Shown one piece after another: positions 1 through 9,357 of a stretch of DNA of 64,000 nucleotides (positions are counted from its first letter, which is position 1; every line of letters begins with the position of its first letter). The notes under the pieces were generated by a model. That model was not told the DNA's origin and did not search any database. It saw only the letters and a list, made by a program, of their open reading frames with translations. Made by a program: the position numbers and the translations under genes. This DNA is from Streptomyces marinisediminis (lineage in GTDB: Bacteria; Actinomycetota; Actinomycetes; Streptomycetales; Streptomycetaceae): assembly GCF_026262575.1 (NCBI RefSeq), contig NZ_JAPKFL010000023.1, positions 26,520-90,519 on the forward strand, in the 5' to 3' direction.

Positions 1-1473
1 CGGGTCGACGGCGACACCCTGCGCGCGCAGGTCGTGGGCGAGGGCGGCAACCTGGGGCTGACCCAGCTCGGGCGCATCGAGTACGCGCTGTGCGGCGGCA
101 AGGTCAACACCGACGCCATCGACAACAGCGCGGGCGTGGACACCTCCGACCACGAGGTGAACATCAAGATCCTGCTCAACGCCGTCGTCGGCAACGGGGA
201 CATGACCGTCAAGCAGCGCAACGCTCTGCTCGCGGAGATGACCGACGAGGTCGGTGACATCGTCCTGCGCACCAACTACGCGCAGAACGTCGCGCTGGCC
301 AACGCGCTGGACACGGCCCCCGGGCTGCTCCAGGCCCACGCCCGCTTCATGCGCGGCCTGGGCCACTCCGGCCGCCTGAACCGCTCGCTGGAGGCCCTGC
401 CCACCGACCGGCAGATCCGCGAGCGGCTGGGCAACGGCCAGGGGCTGACGCAGCCGGAGCTGGCGGTGCTGCTGGCGTACGCCAAGATCACCGTCACCGA
501 GGAGCTGCTCGGCACCGCGCTGCCGGAGGACCCCTACCTGGCGGACCTGGCGCACTGCTACTTCCCGCGCCCGCTGCGCGAGCGGTTCGCCGCGGAGATC
601 GACGCGCACGCCCTGCGCCGTCAGATCGTCACCACGGTGCTCGTCAACGACACCGTGAACATGGGCGGCTCGACGTTCCTGCACCGGCTGCGGGAGGAGA
701 CCGGCGCCTCCACCGAGGAGATCGTGCGGGCGCACACCGCCGCCCGCGCCATCTTCGGCATGTCCCGGGTGTGGGACGCCCTGGAGGAGCTGGACAACCA
801 GGTCGCCGCCGACGTGCAGACCCGCATCCGGCTCCACTCGCGCCGCCTCGTCGAACGCGCCACGCGCTGGCTGCTGGGCAACCGGCCGCAGCCCCTGCTG
901 CTCGCCGAGACCGTCGAGGTGTTCAGCGAGCGCGTCGAGGCCGTGTGGCAGGAGCTGCCGGAGCTGGTCAAGGGTGAGGACCTGGCCTGGTACGAGCAGA
1001 TCCACCAGGAGCTCACCGGGGCGGGCGTCCCCGAGGAGCTGGCGCGCCGCGTGGCCGGGTTCTCCTCGGTGTTCCCGGCGCTGGACATCGTCGCCGTCGC
1101 CGACCGCACCGACCGGGAGCTGATGGACGTCGCCGAGGTCTACTACGACCTCGCCGACCGGCTCGGCATCACCCAGCTCCAGGACCGGGTCAGCGAGCTG
1201 CCGCGCGCCGACCGCTGGCAGTCCACGGCCCGCGCCGCGATCCGCGAGGACCTGTACGCCGCGCACCAGCTCCTGACCGCGGACGTGCTGGCGGGCGGCG
1301 ACGCCTCGGCCACGCCCGAGCAGCGGTTCAAGGCGTGGGAGGAGAAGAACGCGGCCATCCTGGGACGGGCCCGGGCGACGCTGGAGGAGATCCAGTCCTC
1401 CGAGACGTTCGACCTGGCGAACCTGTCCGTGGCGATGCGCACCATGCGCACCCTGCTGCGCAGCAACCGCTGA
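1..1473 (+). CDS. gdh: NAD-specific glutamate dehydrogenase, C-terminal part (5' end outside window)
   Basis: The reading frame is open from base 1 to the TGA at 1471-1473 and encodes the last 490 residues of a large protein. The sequence resembles the C-terminal half of the large (about 1600-residue) NAD-dependent glutamate dehydrogenases of actinomycetes, with the recognisable stretch GEGGNLGLTQLGRIEYA at its beginning followed by a long helical region. These cytosolic enzymes oxidise glutamate to 2-oxoglutarate and ammonium. The NAD-binding part seen here is truncated by the window edge, and the catalytic part lies outside it. The internal ATG at 34 is not the start, because coding continues upstream without interruption. 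A strong hairpin follows the stop, and the next gene converges on it. Confidence 0.85.
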   Translation, partial: RVDGDTLRAQVVGEGGNLGLTQLGRIEYALCGGKVNTDAIDNSAGVDTSDHEVNIKILLNAVVGNGDMTVKQRNALLAEMTDEVGDIVLRTNYAQNVALANALDTAPGLLQAHARFMRGLGHSGRLNRSLEALPTDRQIRERLGNGQGLTQPELAVLLAYAKITVTEELLGTALPEDPYLADLAHCYFPRPLRERFAAEIDAHALRRQIVTTVLVNDTVNMGGSTFLHRLREETGASTEEIVRAHTAARAIFGMSRVWDALEELDNQVAADVQTRIRLHSRRLVERATRWLLGNRPQPLLLAETVEVFSERVEAVWQELPELVKGEDLAWYEQIHQELTGAGVPEELARRVAGFSSVFPALDIVAVADRTDRELMDVAEVYYDLADRLGITQLQDRVSELPRADRWQSTARAAIREDLYAAHQLLTADVLAGGDASATPEQRFKAWEEKNAAILGRARATLEEIQSSETFDLANLSVAMRTMRTLLRSNR

Positions 1474-1479
1474 CCGCCC

Positions 1480-1506
1480 GCGCGGGCGGGGCCGCCCCGC
1501 CCGCGC
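1480..1506. terminator. Bidirectional hairpin between convergent gdh and glycosyltransferase
   Basis: A 12-bp perfect GC stem (1480-1491 with 1495-1506) and a 3-base loop lie 7 bases after the gdh stop. They sit between two convergent genes, so the hairpin can end both transcripts. There is no T-run, as is common in Streptomyces. Confidence 0.6.
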
Positions 1507-1544
1507 GCGCCGGTGGCCGCCGGGCGGGGGCCGGGCGGGCCGGG

Positions 1545-3731
1545 TCAGCCCGTGGTCCGCGCGGCGGTCGGCGGGCCGCCGGGCCGCACCACGCGCCCGC
1601 GCGGCGCGGCGACGGACGGCAGCGGCGCCGGACGGCGGTGGGCCGGCGGGACGACGGGGGCCAGACCGACGCCGTCGAGGAAGACCGCGCGGGCCACCCG
1701 CTCCGCCGCGTGCCCGTCGTCGTACGGGCAGAACCGGGCGCGGAAGGCCGACCGCAGGGCGGTGCTCCGCGGGCCGCACCACGCGCCGCTGTGGAACAGC
1801 CGCACCAGGCCCGCCACGTCCCAGGCCACCGGGCCCGGCGGGGTGCCGGGCAGGTCGAGATAGGTGCCGCGGGTGGCCCGGAAGGTCTCCCAGTCGTCGG
1901 CGTGCAGGACGATGGGCCGGTCCAGGTTGGCGTAGTCGAAGACCAGGGGCGCGTAGTCGGTCACCAGGGCGTCGGCGGCCAGGCACAGCCGGGCCGCCGA
2001 GCGGTGGACGCCGTGGGGCGCGGTGCCGTCCAGGACGACGAAGCCGTGCCCGAGCGCGTGCGCGAGCCGGGTGACGTCCAGCCGGGGCGGCCGGCCGCGC
2101 AGGTGGTCGCGCGGCGCGGGCGCGTAGAGCACGGCGACCGCGCCCGCCGGCACCCCCAGCTCGGTGCGGACGCGGGCGACGTCCTCGGCGGTGGCCCGGT
2201 AGAGCACGTCGTTGCGCGGGGCGCCGTACTCCAGGGTGGTGTAGCGGCCGGGGTAGGCGCGTTCGCGGGCGAGGGTGGAGTGGCGGTTGGCGGACAGCGA
2301 GTAGTCCCAGTCGTCGACGCGGGCGAGCAGCGCCGCGCAGTCGACGCGCAGCCCGGCGACGGGGTGGTCGCCCAGGTCGAGCCCCTCGCGGCCGAGCGGC
2401 GAACCGCGGTGGGTCTGCACCAGCACCTGTCCGGGCCGCTTGCGCAGGCCCGCCTCGAAGTCGCCGCTGCTGACGAGGTAGGTGGCCCGGGCCAGCGCGC
2501 GCCAGTGGGCGGCGGAGCCGGGCTGGAGGCGGCGCACCGCGCGCGGCAGGCCGGCCGCCTGCGCCTCGGTGCCGACCCACGCCGTCCGCAGGCCGGGGAT
2601 GAGCCGGCGCGCCGCGGCTTCGACGGCCGCCGGGTCGCCGGTGTAGCCGCCCTCGCCCGGGGCGGCAAACACGGCCAGCGCGGGGTCGAGGCGGCGTCGG
2701 CAGTGCACGCGGTAGGCCGCCCGCACGGCCGCGCCGTGCACCGCGCGGCAGGCCGCGCGCAGTCTGCGCCGCAGGCCGCCCGCCGCCCACAGCAGCCGGA
2801 AGGTGCGCCGGGCGCCGAGCCGCAGCAGCAGGTACCGCGCGGTGGTGCGGTCCGCCGCCGCCCGGTGCCGCGCGCACAGCCTGCCGCTGCGGCGGAAGAA
2901 CTCCGCCCGACCGGCCCGGGGCAGCCGCCCGGGGGCGAGGAAGACGGCGGTGAGGTGGTCGGTCATGCGGCGGTAGAGCACCGGGCGCCAGGGGTGCAGG
3001 CCGGGCTGCCGGTCGAGGAAGGCGAAGACGCGGTCGTACTGGGCGAAGAGGTCGAAGTGCTTGCGCGGCGCCTGGGCCAGCAGCCCGCCCGAGCGGCGGC
3101 GCCGGTGCTGCACGCACACCCGGTCCAGCACGGTGACGGCCTCGGCGGCCAGCAGGACGGACCAACTGAAGGCGACGCCCTCGTAGGCGCCGGGCGGGAA
3201 GCGCAGGCCGTGGCGGGTGAGGAACGCGCGGCGGCACGCCTTGTTCCAGGCGACACCCGGCAGCCGCAGCAGCTCCGGCCGGTCCCCGGCGCGGAAGACC
3301 TGCGGTTCGCGGTGGGCCAGCAGGCCCGCGGGCGCGCCCCGGTCGGTCCCGCCGTGCCAGAAGGCGCGTTCGTGGTCGAAGAGCAGCAGGTCCGGTTCGG
3401 CGGTGTCGAGCAGGCGGTCGGCGATGGCCTGGAGGGCGCCGGGGGACAGGGCGTCGTCGCTGTCGAGGAAGAGCACGTAGTCGCCGCGGGCGTGGGCGAG
3501 CCCGGCGTTGCGGGCCGGGCCGGGGCCGGTCGGCTCGGCCAGCCGCAGCACCGTCACCCGCCGGTCGGCCGCCGCGGCGTCGGTCAGGAGCCCGCCGCAG
3601 GCGTCGGGGGACCCGTCGTCCACCGCGATGAGCTCCAGGTCGGTGAAGGACTGGGTCAGGACGGACTCCAGGCACTCGGGCACGTAGGCGTGGGCCTGGT
3701 GGGCGGGAACGATGACGCTGAAGCGGGGCAC
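1545..3731 (-). CDS. Two-domain transferase: GT2 glycosyltransferase fused to CDP-glycerol glycerophosphotransferase-like domain
   Basis: This is a 728-residue protein. The N-terminus begins directly with a family 2 glycosyltransferase fold (PRFSVIVPAHQ, LIAVDDGSPD, then FLDSDDAL near residue 90). The C-terminal half resembles TagF/TagB-type polymerases, with DYAPLVFDYANLDRPIV as the conserved donor-site motif. Such fusions make teichoic-acid-like or other polyol-phosphate wall polymers at the inner membrane face. I chose the GTG at 3731 because the first strand of the GT2 fold starts immediately after it and GGGAAG lies about 8 bases upstream. The open frame extends 58 codons further upstream, but that part is low-complexity and has no ribosome site. 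The gene stands alone, and the acceptor and donor cannot be told from sequence. Confidence 0.85.
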   Translation of the reverse strand: MPRFSVIVPAHQAHAYVPECLESVLTQSFTDLELIAVDDGSPDACGGLLTDAAAADRRVTVLRLAEPTGPGPARNAGLAHARGDYVLFLDSDDALSPGALQAIADRLLDTAEPDLLLFDHERAFWHGGTDRGAPAGLLAHREPQVFRAGDRPELLRLPGVAWNKACRRAFLTRHGLRFPPGAYEGVAFSWSVLLAAEAVTVLDRVCVQHRRRRSGGLLAQAPRKHFDLFAQYDRVFAFLDRQPGLHPWRPVLYRRMTDHLTAVFLAPGRLPRAGRAEFFRRSGRLCARHRAAADRTTARYLLLRLGARRTFRLLWAAGGLRRRLRAACRAVHGAAVRAAYRVHCRRRLDPALAVFAAPGEGGYTGDPAAVEAAARRLIPGLRTAWVGTEAQAAGLPRAVRRLQPGSAAHWRALARATYLVSSGDFEAGLRKRPGQVLVQTHRGSPLGREGLDLGDHPVAGLRVDCAALLARVDDWDYSLSANRHSTLARERAYPGRYTTLEYGAPRNDVLYRATAEDVARVRTELGVPAGAVAVLYAPAPRDHLRGRPPRLDVTRLAHALGHGFVVLDGTAPHGVHRSAARLCLAADALVTDYAPLVFDYANLDRPIVLHADDWETFRATRGTYLDLPGTPPGPVAWDVAGLVRLFHSGAWCGPRSTALRSAFRARFCPYDDGHAAERVARAVFLDGVGLAPVVPPAHRRPAPLPSVAAPRGRVVRPGGPPTAARTTG

Positions 3732-3963
3732 GGCACTCTTCCCGGTGGGCGCGGGTCGGTTAAGCCGATGATGCGGCGATGCCTGCCACCTGGCGGTCAC
3801 CGCCACAGCCGTGGGCTCCGTTCGGCGTACCGGCCGTGCCGCCGTCCGGGGGAACCGGCGCGCCGGGCCGACGGGCCCGACCGCGCGCCCGGAGCCGCGC
3901 GTCACGCGGAGGGGGCGCGCCTCCGGGGCGTGCGCCGGGGGCGCGAGGACGGGCCCGCCCCGC

Positions 3964-6900
3964 TCAGCCGAGCGGCGGCGGCGGGGTCGCGGCGGCCTCC
4001 CGGGCGGCGCGCTCCATCGCGCTGGCGAGCAGCGCCAGGTCCGTGGGGCCGTTGCCCAGCTCCCGCACGGGGCGCCGGGCGGGCGGGTCCCCGGCGCGGG
4101 CCCAGTCGAGCGGGACGACCGTGGGCCGCTGGGTCGCCGTCCGCGGAATCCGGGCCGTCACCCGCCCCGCCTGGAACGGGACGGCCGCGCCGTCGGGCCG
4201 GTGCAGGACGCCGCGCCCCACCGGCACCTCCGCGTCGGCCGGGCCTCCGCCGAGCGCGACGCGCAGCGCGGCGCCCTGGTCGGCGGCGGTGTGCGCGGTG
4301 CGGTCGGGGCGGCCGGTGGCGGCGACGAGGTGGACACCGAGCGGCAGGCCGTCCCGGGCCACGGCGTCCAGCGCGCGCACCACCGATCCGGCCGCGGGCC
4401 GCCCGGGGTTGCCCAGGGCCGGGTCCACCAGCGCGTCGAGGTCGTCCACGAGCACGACGAGCCGGGGCAGCGCGCAGCCGGGGCCGCGCTCGGCGCGCGG
4501 CCGCAGCCGCAGCGTGCCGCGGTCCTCCTCGCCCCACCCCGCGGACTCCCCAGCGGCGTCGTCGACCACGGCACCGGGGGCGGCGGCCGCGCCGTGCCGG
4601 AAGTCCTCGAAGGCGGTGCCCGCCAGCAGCCCGGCGCGGCGCTTGAGCTCACCGGTCAGCGCCTGCGCGAAGGCGCGCATGCGCTGCGGGTCGCCCGCGG
4701 CCAGGTACGTCGTGGCGTGCGGCAGCTCAGTGGCCGCCCGCAGGCCCCGCCCGACGCCGCCGTCCCGGCCGCCGTCGACGCCGCCGTCCACGAGCAGGAG
4801 CGCCAGCCGGTCCGGGCGCTCGTCCGCCGCCAGCGACGCCGCGAGCGAGCACAGCAGCTCCGTCCTGCCGCTGCCCCGAGCGCCGCTGACCAGCAGGTGG
4901 CTGCGGGCGGCGACGAGGTCGGCGGCCAGCGGACCGCGCGGCCCGGCGCCCAGGACGCCCCGCGCGCGGGGCGGCTCGGCCGGCTGCGGCCAGCGCGCCA
5001 GCAGGGCGGCCGGGGTGGCGCGGGCCAGCCCCAGCGCGTCCAGCAGCCGCGCGGAGTCCGGCAGGGGCGCGGCGTGCCGGGGCGCGGGGACGCCGGTGCC
5101 GGGCGGCGGCAGGTGGGCGTCGGCCTCGCGCAGCGGGGCCAGCGACCGGGCCACGCGCTCGGCCCAGGCGGCGGACACCCCGTCCACGGTGGCGGGCTCG
5201 CCCATCCGGTCACCGCCGCGCCGCACCAGCCGCAGCGCGGTGGCCACGGCGCCGCTGAGCAGGGCGACGGCACCGCACTCGCGGAAGGCGGGCAGCGTGG
5301 CGTAGGCGGCGGCCAGCGTCTCGGCCTGCGGGGAGGAGGGCGTGGCCGGCTCCGTCTCGGCCAGGCACAGCACGTGGACGCCGGCGGCCGCCCCGCACGC
5401 GGCGAGCCGGGCGACGGTCTCGCGCAGCGCGGCCGACCCCGGGTCGCCGTCCACGACCAGGACCGTGGCCGGGCCGGTGTGGTGGGCGGCGGCGGTGAGC
5501 ACGTCGACGCGCTCGGCGTCCGCCCAGGCCGGGCCCAGCGGCCCGTCCTCCAGCCGGCGGGTGAGCTCGGCGGTGCGGGCGGCGGCCTGGTCGCGGTCGA
5601 AGGCGAAGAGCAGGCGGCAGTCCTGGCCGCGGGTGGGCCGCAGGTGGGGCAGCCAGCCCAGCCAGGACCAGTCCCGGGTGCGGTGGGCGCCGCGCCCGGA
5701 GGCCAGGACGACGATCTCCAGGAAGGCGGGGCCGTGCAGGGTGGCGAGCTGGGCCAGCACCGAACGGGCCAGTGGCAGCAGCCGGGGGCGCGGGCCGGCC
5801 AGGCCCAGCGAGCCCGCCTCGCGCAGCGAGACGGTGAGGGGAGTGCCCGGGCGGGCGCCGTGGTGCGCGGTGCCCAGCCGCACCGTCAGCGCGTCCTCGT
5901 GCGCGGGGCCGCGCTCCCACAGCCGGGGCCCGGGGCCGAGCGCGGTGAGCAGGACGTCGGCCGGGTCGGGCCAGCGGCCCGGGTCCGGGGCGGGCACCGG
6001 GCCGCCGGGGGCCTCGGGGCCCGGGCCGGCGGCGGGGGCGGCCGCGTCGGGTGGGGTTGCGCCGCGGCGGCCCGCCAGGCGGCGCGCCCACGCGCTCAGG
6101 CCGCGCGCGCGGTGCTCCGCGGCGTCGGCCGCGCCCGGGCCGGCCTGCGCGGGCGGTCCGGGCGGCGCGGGCGGCGGCGTGGCCGGGACGGCCAGCGCGG
6201 CGCCGTGGGTCACGGCGCCGGTGGGTTGCACGGGCACCGTCACCGGTGCGGCATCGGCGGTGCCCTGGCTGGTCGGCCCGTGCGGCCCGGCTCCGTGCGG
6301 CCCGGGCGCGTGCGGCCCGGGTGCGTGCGGCCCGGGTTCGTGCCGCCCCGGGTCGTACGGGACGTGCCCGGGTCGGCCGGGGCCCGTCGGCCCGGTGCCC
6401 GCCGGCTCGGGCCCGGCCTGCTCGGGGACGTAAGCGAGCGTCGCCCCGCGGGGCCGGGGGAGGGGCGCCGCGGGGGTGCCGGGCGGGTCGGGGGCCAGGC
6501 GCACCGGGTCGGTGCGCAGCCGCAGCACGGACTCGCCGACCCGCACGGACGCCCCCGGGCGCAGCGCGGCGGGGCGCTCCCCGACGGGGACGCCGTCGGC
6601 GGTGGTGCCGTTCGTCGAGTTCAGGTCGGCGACGGTCACGGAGCCGGACTCCGTCACCGTCACCACGCAGTGCTGGCGGGAGACGTCCGGGTCGTCGAGC
6701 ACCACGTCGGCGTCGGCCGAGCGGCCGACGCGCACGTGCCCGCCGTGCAGCAGGTGGACGCCGCCCGCGTCCGGCCCGGCGACCACGTGCAGCCGGGGGC
6801 CGTCCGCCGGGAGTGCGGCCAGCGGCTCCGCGGGCCGGTACAGCGTCACCACGGCGCCGTCCACCAGGGGCGGTTCGCCCAGCACCTGCCGGACGGCGTC

Positions 6901-7116
6901 CAGGCGGTGGGCGCCGACGTGGACGGCGGCCGACTCGCCCTCGCGGGACGGCGCGGCGGAGCCGCCGGTGCCCGCGGCGAGCGCTGCGGCCAGGCCGCCC
7001 GTCACGGCGGCGAGCACGGTGCCGGGCGGGGCCGAGACCAGGACGTCGCACTCGTCCACGCCCTGTGCCGTGCCGCCGCGCGGCCCACGGACGGTGAGCC
7101 GGATCTGATTCGGCAT
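3964..7116 (-). CDS. FHA domain - FtsK/SpoIIIE-type ATPase
   Basis: This is a 1050-residue protein. Residues about 108-205 form a forkhead-associated domain with GRS (131-133), SRQH (146-149) and NSTNG (166-170), the residues that read phosphothreonine. A long Pro/Gly/His-rich linker (GPHAPGPHAPGPHG type, about 235-300) follows. The C-terminal half is an FtsK/SpoIIIE-like ATPase with a P-loop GARGSGRT near residue 745 and an acidic strand LVVLVDDLDAL near 888. An earlier ATPase-like segment (about 390-560) has no clear P-loop. The architecture recalls EccC ATPases of type VII secretion, but no other type VII gene is visible. The ATG at 7116 has GGGAGGGG just upstream. Two Ser/Thr kinases are divergently encoded next door, which suggests the FHA domain reads their phosphorylation; that is inference. 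Confidence 0.88.
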   Translation of the reverse strand: MPNQIRLTVRGPRGGTAQGVDECDVLVSAPPGTVLAAVTGGLAAALAAGTGGSAAPSREGESAAVHVGAHRLDAVRQVLGEPPLVDGAVVTLYRPAEPLAALPADGPRLHVVAGPDAGGVHLLHGGHVRVGRSADADVVLDDPDVSRQHCVVTVTESGSVTVADLNSTNGTTADGVPVGERPAALRPGASVRVGESVLRLRTDPVRLAPDPPGTPAAPLPRPRGATLAYVPEQAGPEPAGTGPTGPGRPGHVPYDPGRHEPGPHAPGPHAPGPHGAGPHGPTSQGTADAAPVTVPVQPTGAVTHGAALAVPATPPPAPPGPPAQAGPGAADAAEHRARGLSAWARRLAGRRGATPPDAAAPAAGPGPEAPGGPVPAPDPGRWPDPADVLLTALGPGPRLWERGPAHEDALTVRLGTAHHGARPGTPLTVSLREAGSLGLAGPRPRLLPLARSVLAQLATLHGPAFLEIVVLASGRGAHRTRDWSWLGWLPHLRPTRGQDCRLLFAFDRDQAAARTAELTRRLEDGPLGPAWADAERVDVLTAAAHHTGPATVLVVDGDPGSAALRETVARLAACGAAAGVHVLCLAETEPATPSSPQAETLAAAYATLPAFRECGAVALLSGAVATALRLVRRGGDRMGEPATVDGVSAAWAERVARSLAPLREADAHLPPPGTGVPAPRHAAPLPDSARLLDALGLARATPAALLARWPQPAEPPRARGVLGAGPRGPLAADLVAARSHLLVSGARGSGRTELLCSLAASLAADERPDRLALLLVDGGVDGGRDGGVGRGLRAATELPHATTYLAAGDPQRMRAFAQALTGELKRRAGLLAGTAFEDFRHGAAAAPGAVVDDAAGESAGWGEEDRGTLRLRPRAERGPGCALPRLVVLVDDLDALVDPALGNPGRPAAGSVVRALDAVARDGLPLGVHLVAATGRPDRTAHTAADQGAALRVALGGGPADAEVPVGRGVLHRPDGAAVPFQAGRVTARIPRTATQRPTVVPLDWARAGDPPARRPVRELGNGPTDLALLASAMERAAREAAATPPPPLG

Positions 7117-7517
7117 CGGGCCCCTCCCGGTTCAGCCACGTAGCTGCATCCTGCCACCCGCGACTGACTGCGCATGCCACGAGCACGTCCCAATGATCTT
7201 GATTGATCGGGGGAACGCGTAAGAGCGATCGCATGTGATCGAGTTCACATCGTATTCGGTGACACTTGGGTCCATTCACCCGCGCACCGGGACCACGCGG
7301 GGCCCGGCGGGCCCTGACGGACCGTCGGCGCCCGCGGTCGGAGCGCGGCCGGGGCGCGGCCGGGGCGGCGGGGCCGCGGAGCCCGGCGGACCCAGGGCCC
7401 CTCGTGGCACCGCCCTACTACAGTGGTCCGGACGGGCCGCCGCGCGGCGGCGCCCGGGCCGGAGCGGGACCGGACCTGCGTCCGCCCCCGCAGGATGACG
7501 AGCAGGGAGCCGATGAC

Positions 7518-9254
7518 GTGCGGCCCGTAGGCAGCAAGTATCTCCTGGAGGAGCCGCTCGGACGCGGCGCCACGGGCACCGTGTGGCGCGGGCGGCAGCG
7601 GGAGACGGCCGGTGCCGAGGCCGCCGTCGCGGGCAGTCCGGGCGAGGTCGTCGCGATCAAGGTGCTCAAGGAGGAGCTGGCCGACGACTCCGACGTCGTC
7701 ATGCGCTTCCTGCGCGAGCGCTCCGCGCTGCTGCGCCTGGCCCACGAGAACATCGTGCGCACCCGGGACCTGGTGGTCGAGGGGAACCTGCTCGCGCTGG
7801 TCATGGACCTCGTCGACGGTCCCGACCTGCACCGCTACCTGCGCGACAACGGGCCGCTGTCGCCGGTGGCCGCCGCCCTGCTCACCGCCCAGATCGCCGA
7901 CGCGCTCGCCGCCAGCCACGCCGACGGCGTCGTGCACCGCGACCTGAAGCCCGCCAACGTGCTGGTCGCCGAGGACGCCCGCGGCATGCGTCCGATGCTC
8001 ACCGACTTCGGCATCGCCCGGCTCGCCGACTCCCCGGGGCTGACCCGCACGCACGAGTTCGTCGGCACCCCCGCCTACGTCGCTCCGGAGTCCGCCGAGG
8101 GGCGGCCGCAGACCTCGGCCGTCGACCTCTACGGCGCGGGCATCCTGCTGTACGAGCTGCTCACCGGCCGCCCGCCGTTCGGCGGCGGGAGCGCGCTGGA
8201 GGTGCTCCAGCGGCATCTGAACGAGGAGCCGCGCCGCCCCGAGCAAGTCCCCGACCCGCTGTGGACGGTCATCGAGCACTGCCTGCGCAAGAACCCCGAG
8301 GAGCGGCCGAGCGCCACCGCGCTCGCCCGCGGCCTGCGCACCGTCGCCGCCGGGCTGGCCCCGGACGCCACCGCCGCGGAGCGCAGCGCCGCGCTCGGCG
8401 TCGCGGGCCTGCTGGCCCCCGACCCCAGCCCCGCGCCCGTGCCCGCCACCGGCGACGCCGCCACACCGACGCAGGTGCTGCCGGGCGGCAGCGGCCCCGG
8501 CGCCCCGGCGGCCGGCGACCCGAACGCCGCGACGACGGTCCTGCCGCACTCGGGCGCCGCCGGACACGGCCCGCCGGGCGGCGCCGCCGACCCCACCGCC
8601 GTCATGCCGCAGCAGCCGCCCACGCCCCCGCCGCCCGCGCAGCCGCCCGGTGACGGCGCGGCGCACCCGTGGCAGAGCCAGCTCCGCGCGGCGCGCGACC
8701 GCAACGAGCAGACCCAGCTCCATCCGGTGGACCCCGGGCAGGACCCGCTGCGCCGCCGCCCCGCCCGCCGTCCGGCCCCGCCGCCGCCCGAGCGCCCCGA
8801 GCCTGGGCGGGCGCCCGCGCCGCAGCCGCAGGGGTACGCGCCGCCGCCCCCGCCGCAGCGCTACGAGCCGCAGCCGCAGCCCCAGCCGCAGCGGTACGAG
8901 GCCCGGCGGCCCGAGCCGCAGCCGCAGCGGTACGAACCGCAGCCGCAGCGCTACGAGCCCCCGCCGCAGCGGTACGAGCAGCGCCGCCCGGCCCCGCCGC
9001 CCCGCGAACCGCGACGCCGCCGGGGCGGGGCCAACCCCATGCGCATCCCCGGCCTGGGCTGTCTCAAGGGCTGCCTGTTCATGATCCTGATCCTGGTCGC
9101 CATCGTGGCCCTGATCTGGAACTTCACGCCGGTGCCTGAGTGGGTCGCCGAGGGCCGCAGCTTCTGGCAGACCGTCACCGACTGGTTCACCGAGCTGCGC
9201 GAGAGCGTCGGCGCGTACGTGGAGAGCGGCGGCGGGCACGCCGGCCCGAACTGA
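7518..9254 (+). CDS. pkaA: Membrane Ser/Thr protein kinase, PkaA-like
   Basis: This is a 578-residue protein. The N-terminal Hanks-type kinase domain has the glycine loop (LGRGATGTVW), the Lys in VVAIKVLK, HRDLKPANV (about 140-148), DFG (163-165) and GTPAYVAPE. A long Pro/Gln-rich segment with repeated PQPQRYEP-like units follows, and a single membrane helix lies at about 514-537 with a short C-terminal tail. The kinase therefore faces the cytoplasm and is tethered at its C-terminus; no PASTA sensor is present. I chose the GTG at 7518 because the fold starts there and AGGGAG lies 8 bases upstream. An in-frame GTG at 7404 is an alternative. The adjacent second kinase and the opposite FHA-FtsK gene match the pkaA-pkaB neighbourhood as I recall it from S. 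coelicolor. Confidence 0.88.
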   Translation: MRPVGSKYLLEEPLGRGATGTVWRGRQRETAGAEAAVAGSPGEVVAIKVLKEELADDSDVVMRFLRERSALLRLAHENIVRTRDLVVEGNLLALVMDLVDGPDLHRYLRDNGPLSPVAAALLTAQIADALAASHADGVVHRDLKPANVLVAEDARGMRPMLTDFGIARLADSPGLTRTHEFVGTPAYVAPESAEGRPQTSAVDLYGAGILLYELLTGRPPFGGGSALEVLQRHLNEEPRRPEQVPDPLWTVIEHCLRKNPEERPSATALARGLRTVAAGLAPDATAAERSAALGVAGLLAPDPSPAPVPATGDAATPTQVLPGGSGPGAPAAGDPNAATTVLPHSGAAGHGPPGGAADPTAVMPQQPPTPPPPAQPPGDGAAHPWQSQLRAARDRNEQTQLHPVDPGQDPLRRRPARRPAPPPPERPEPGRAPAPQPQGYAPPPPPQRYEPQPQPQPQRYEARRPEPQPQRYEPQPQRYEPPPQRYEQRRPAPPPREPRRRRGGANPMRIPGLGCLKGCLFMILILVAIVALIWNFTPVPEWVAEGRSFWQTVTDWFTELRESVGAYVESGGGHAGPN

Positions 9255-9357
9255 ACTGGAGATTTGTCGACTTCCGGGGGCGGAATTCCCGCGGAGAGGT
9301 GACGGTTACCGCCGTATCCGCCGCTCGAACGGCCCAACGCGGCGTACTTTGGTCGCC

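Noticed and set aside
3811..7143. Long plus-strand frame opposite the FHA-FtsK gene
   Set aside because: It has no recognisable domain and is Gly/Arg/Gln-rich; the minus strand carries clear FHA and P-loop motifs.
7404..7517. Upstream GTG start for the first kinase
   Set aside because: It adds a low-complexity Pro/Gly segment, whereas the GTG at 7518 has AGGGAG at correct spacing and begins at the kinase fold.
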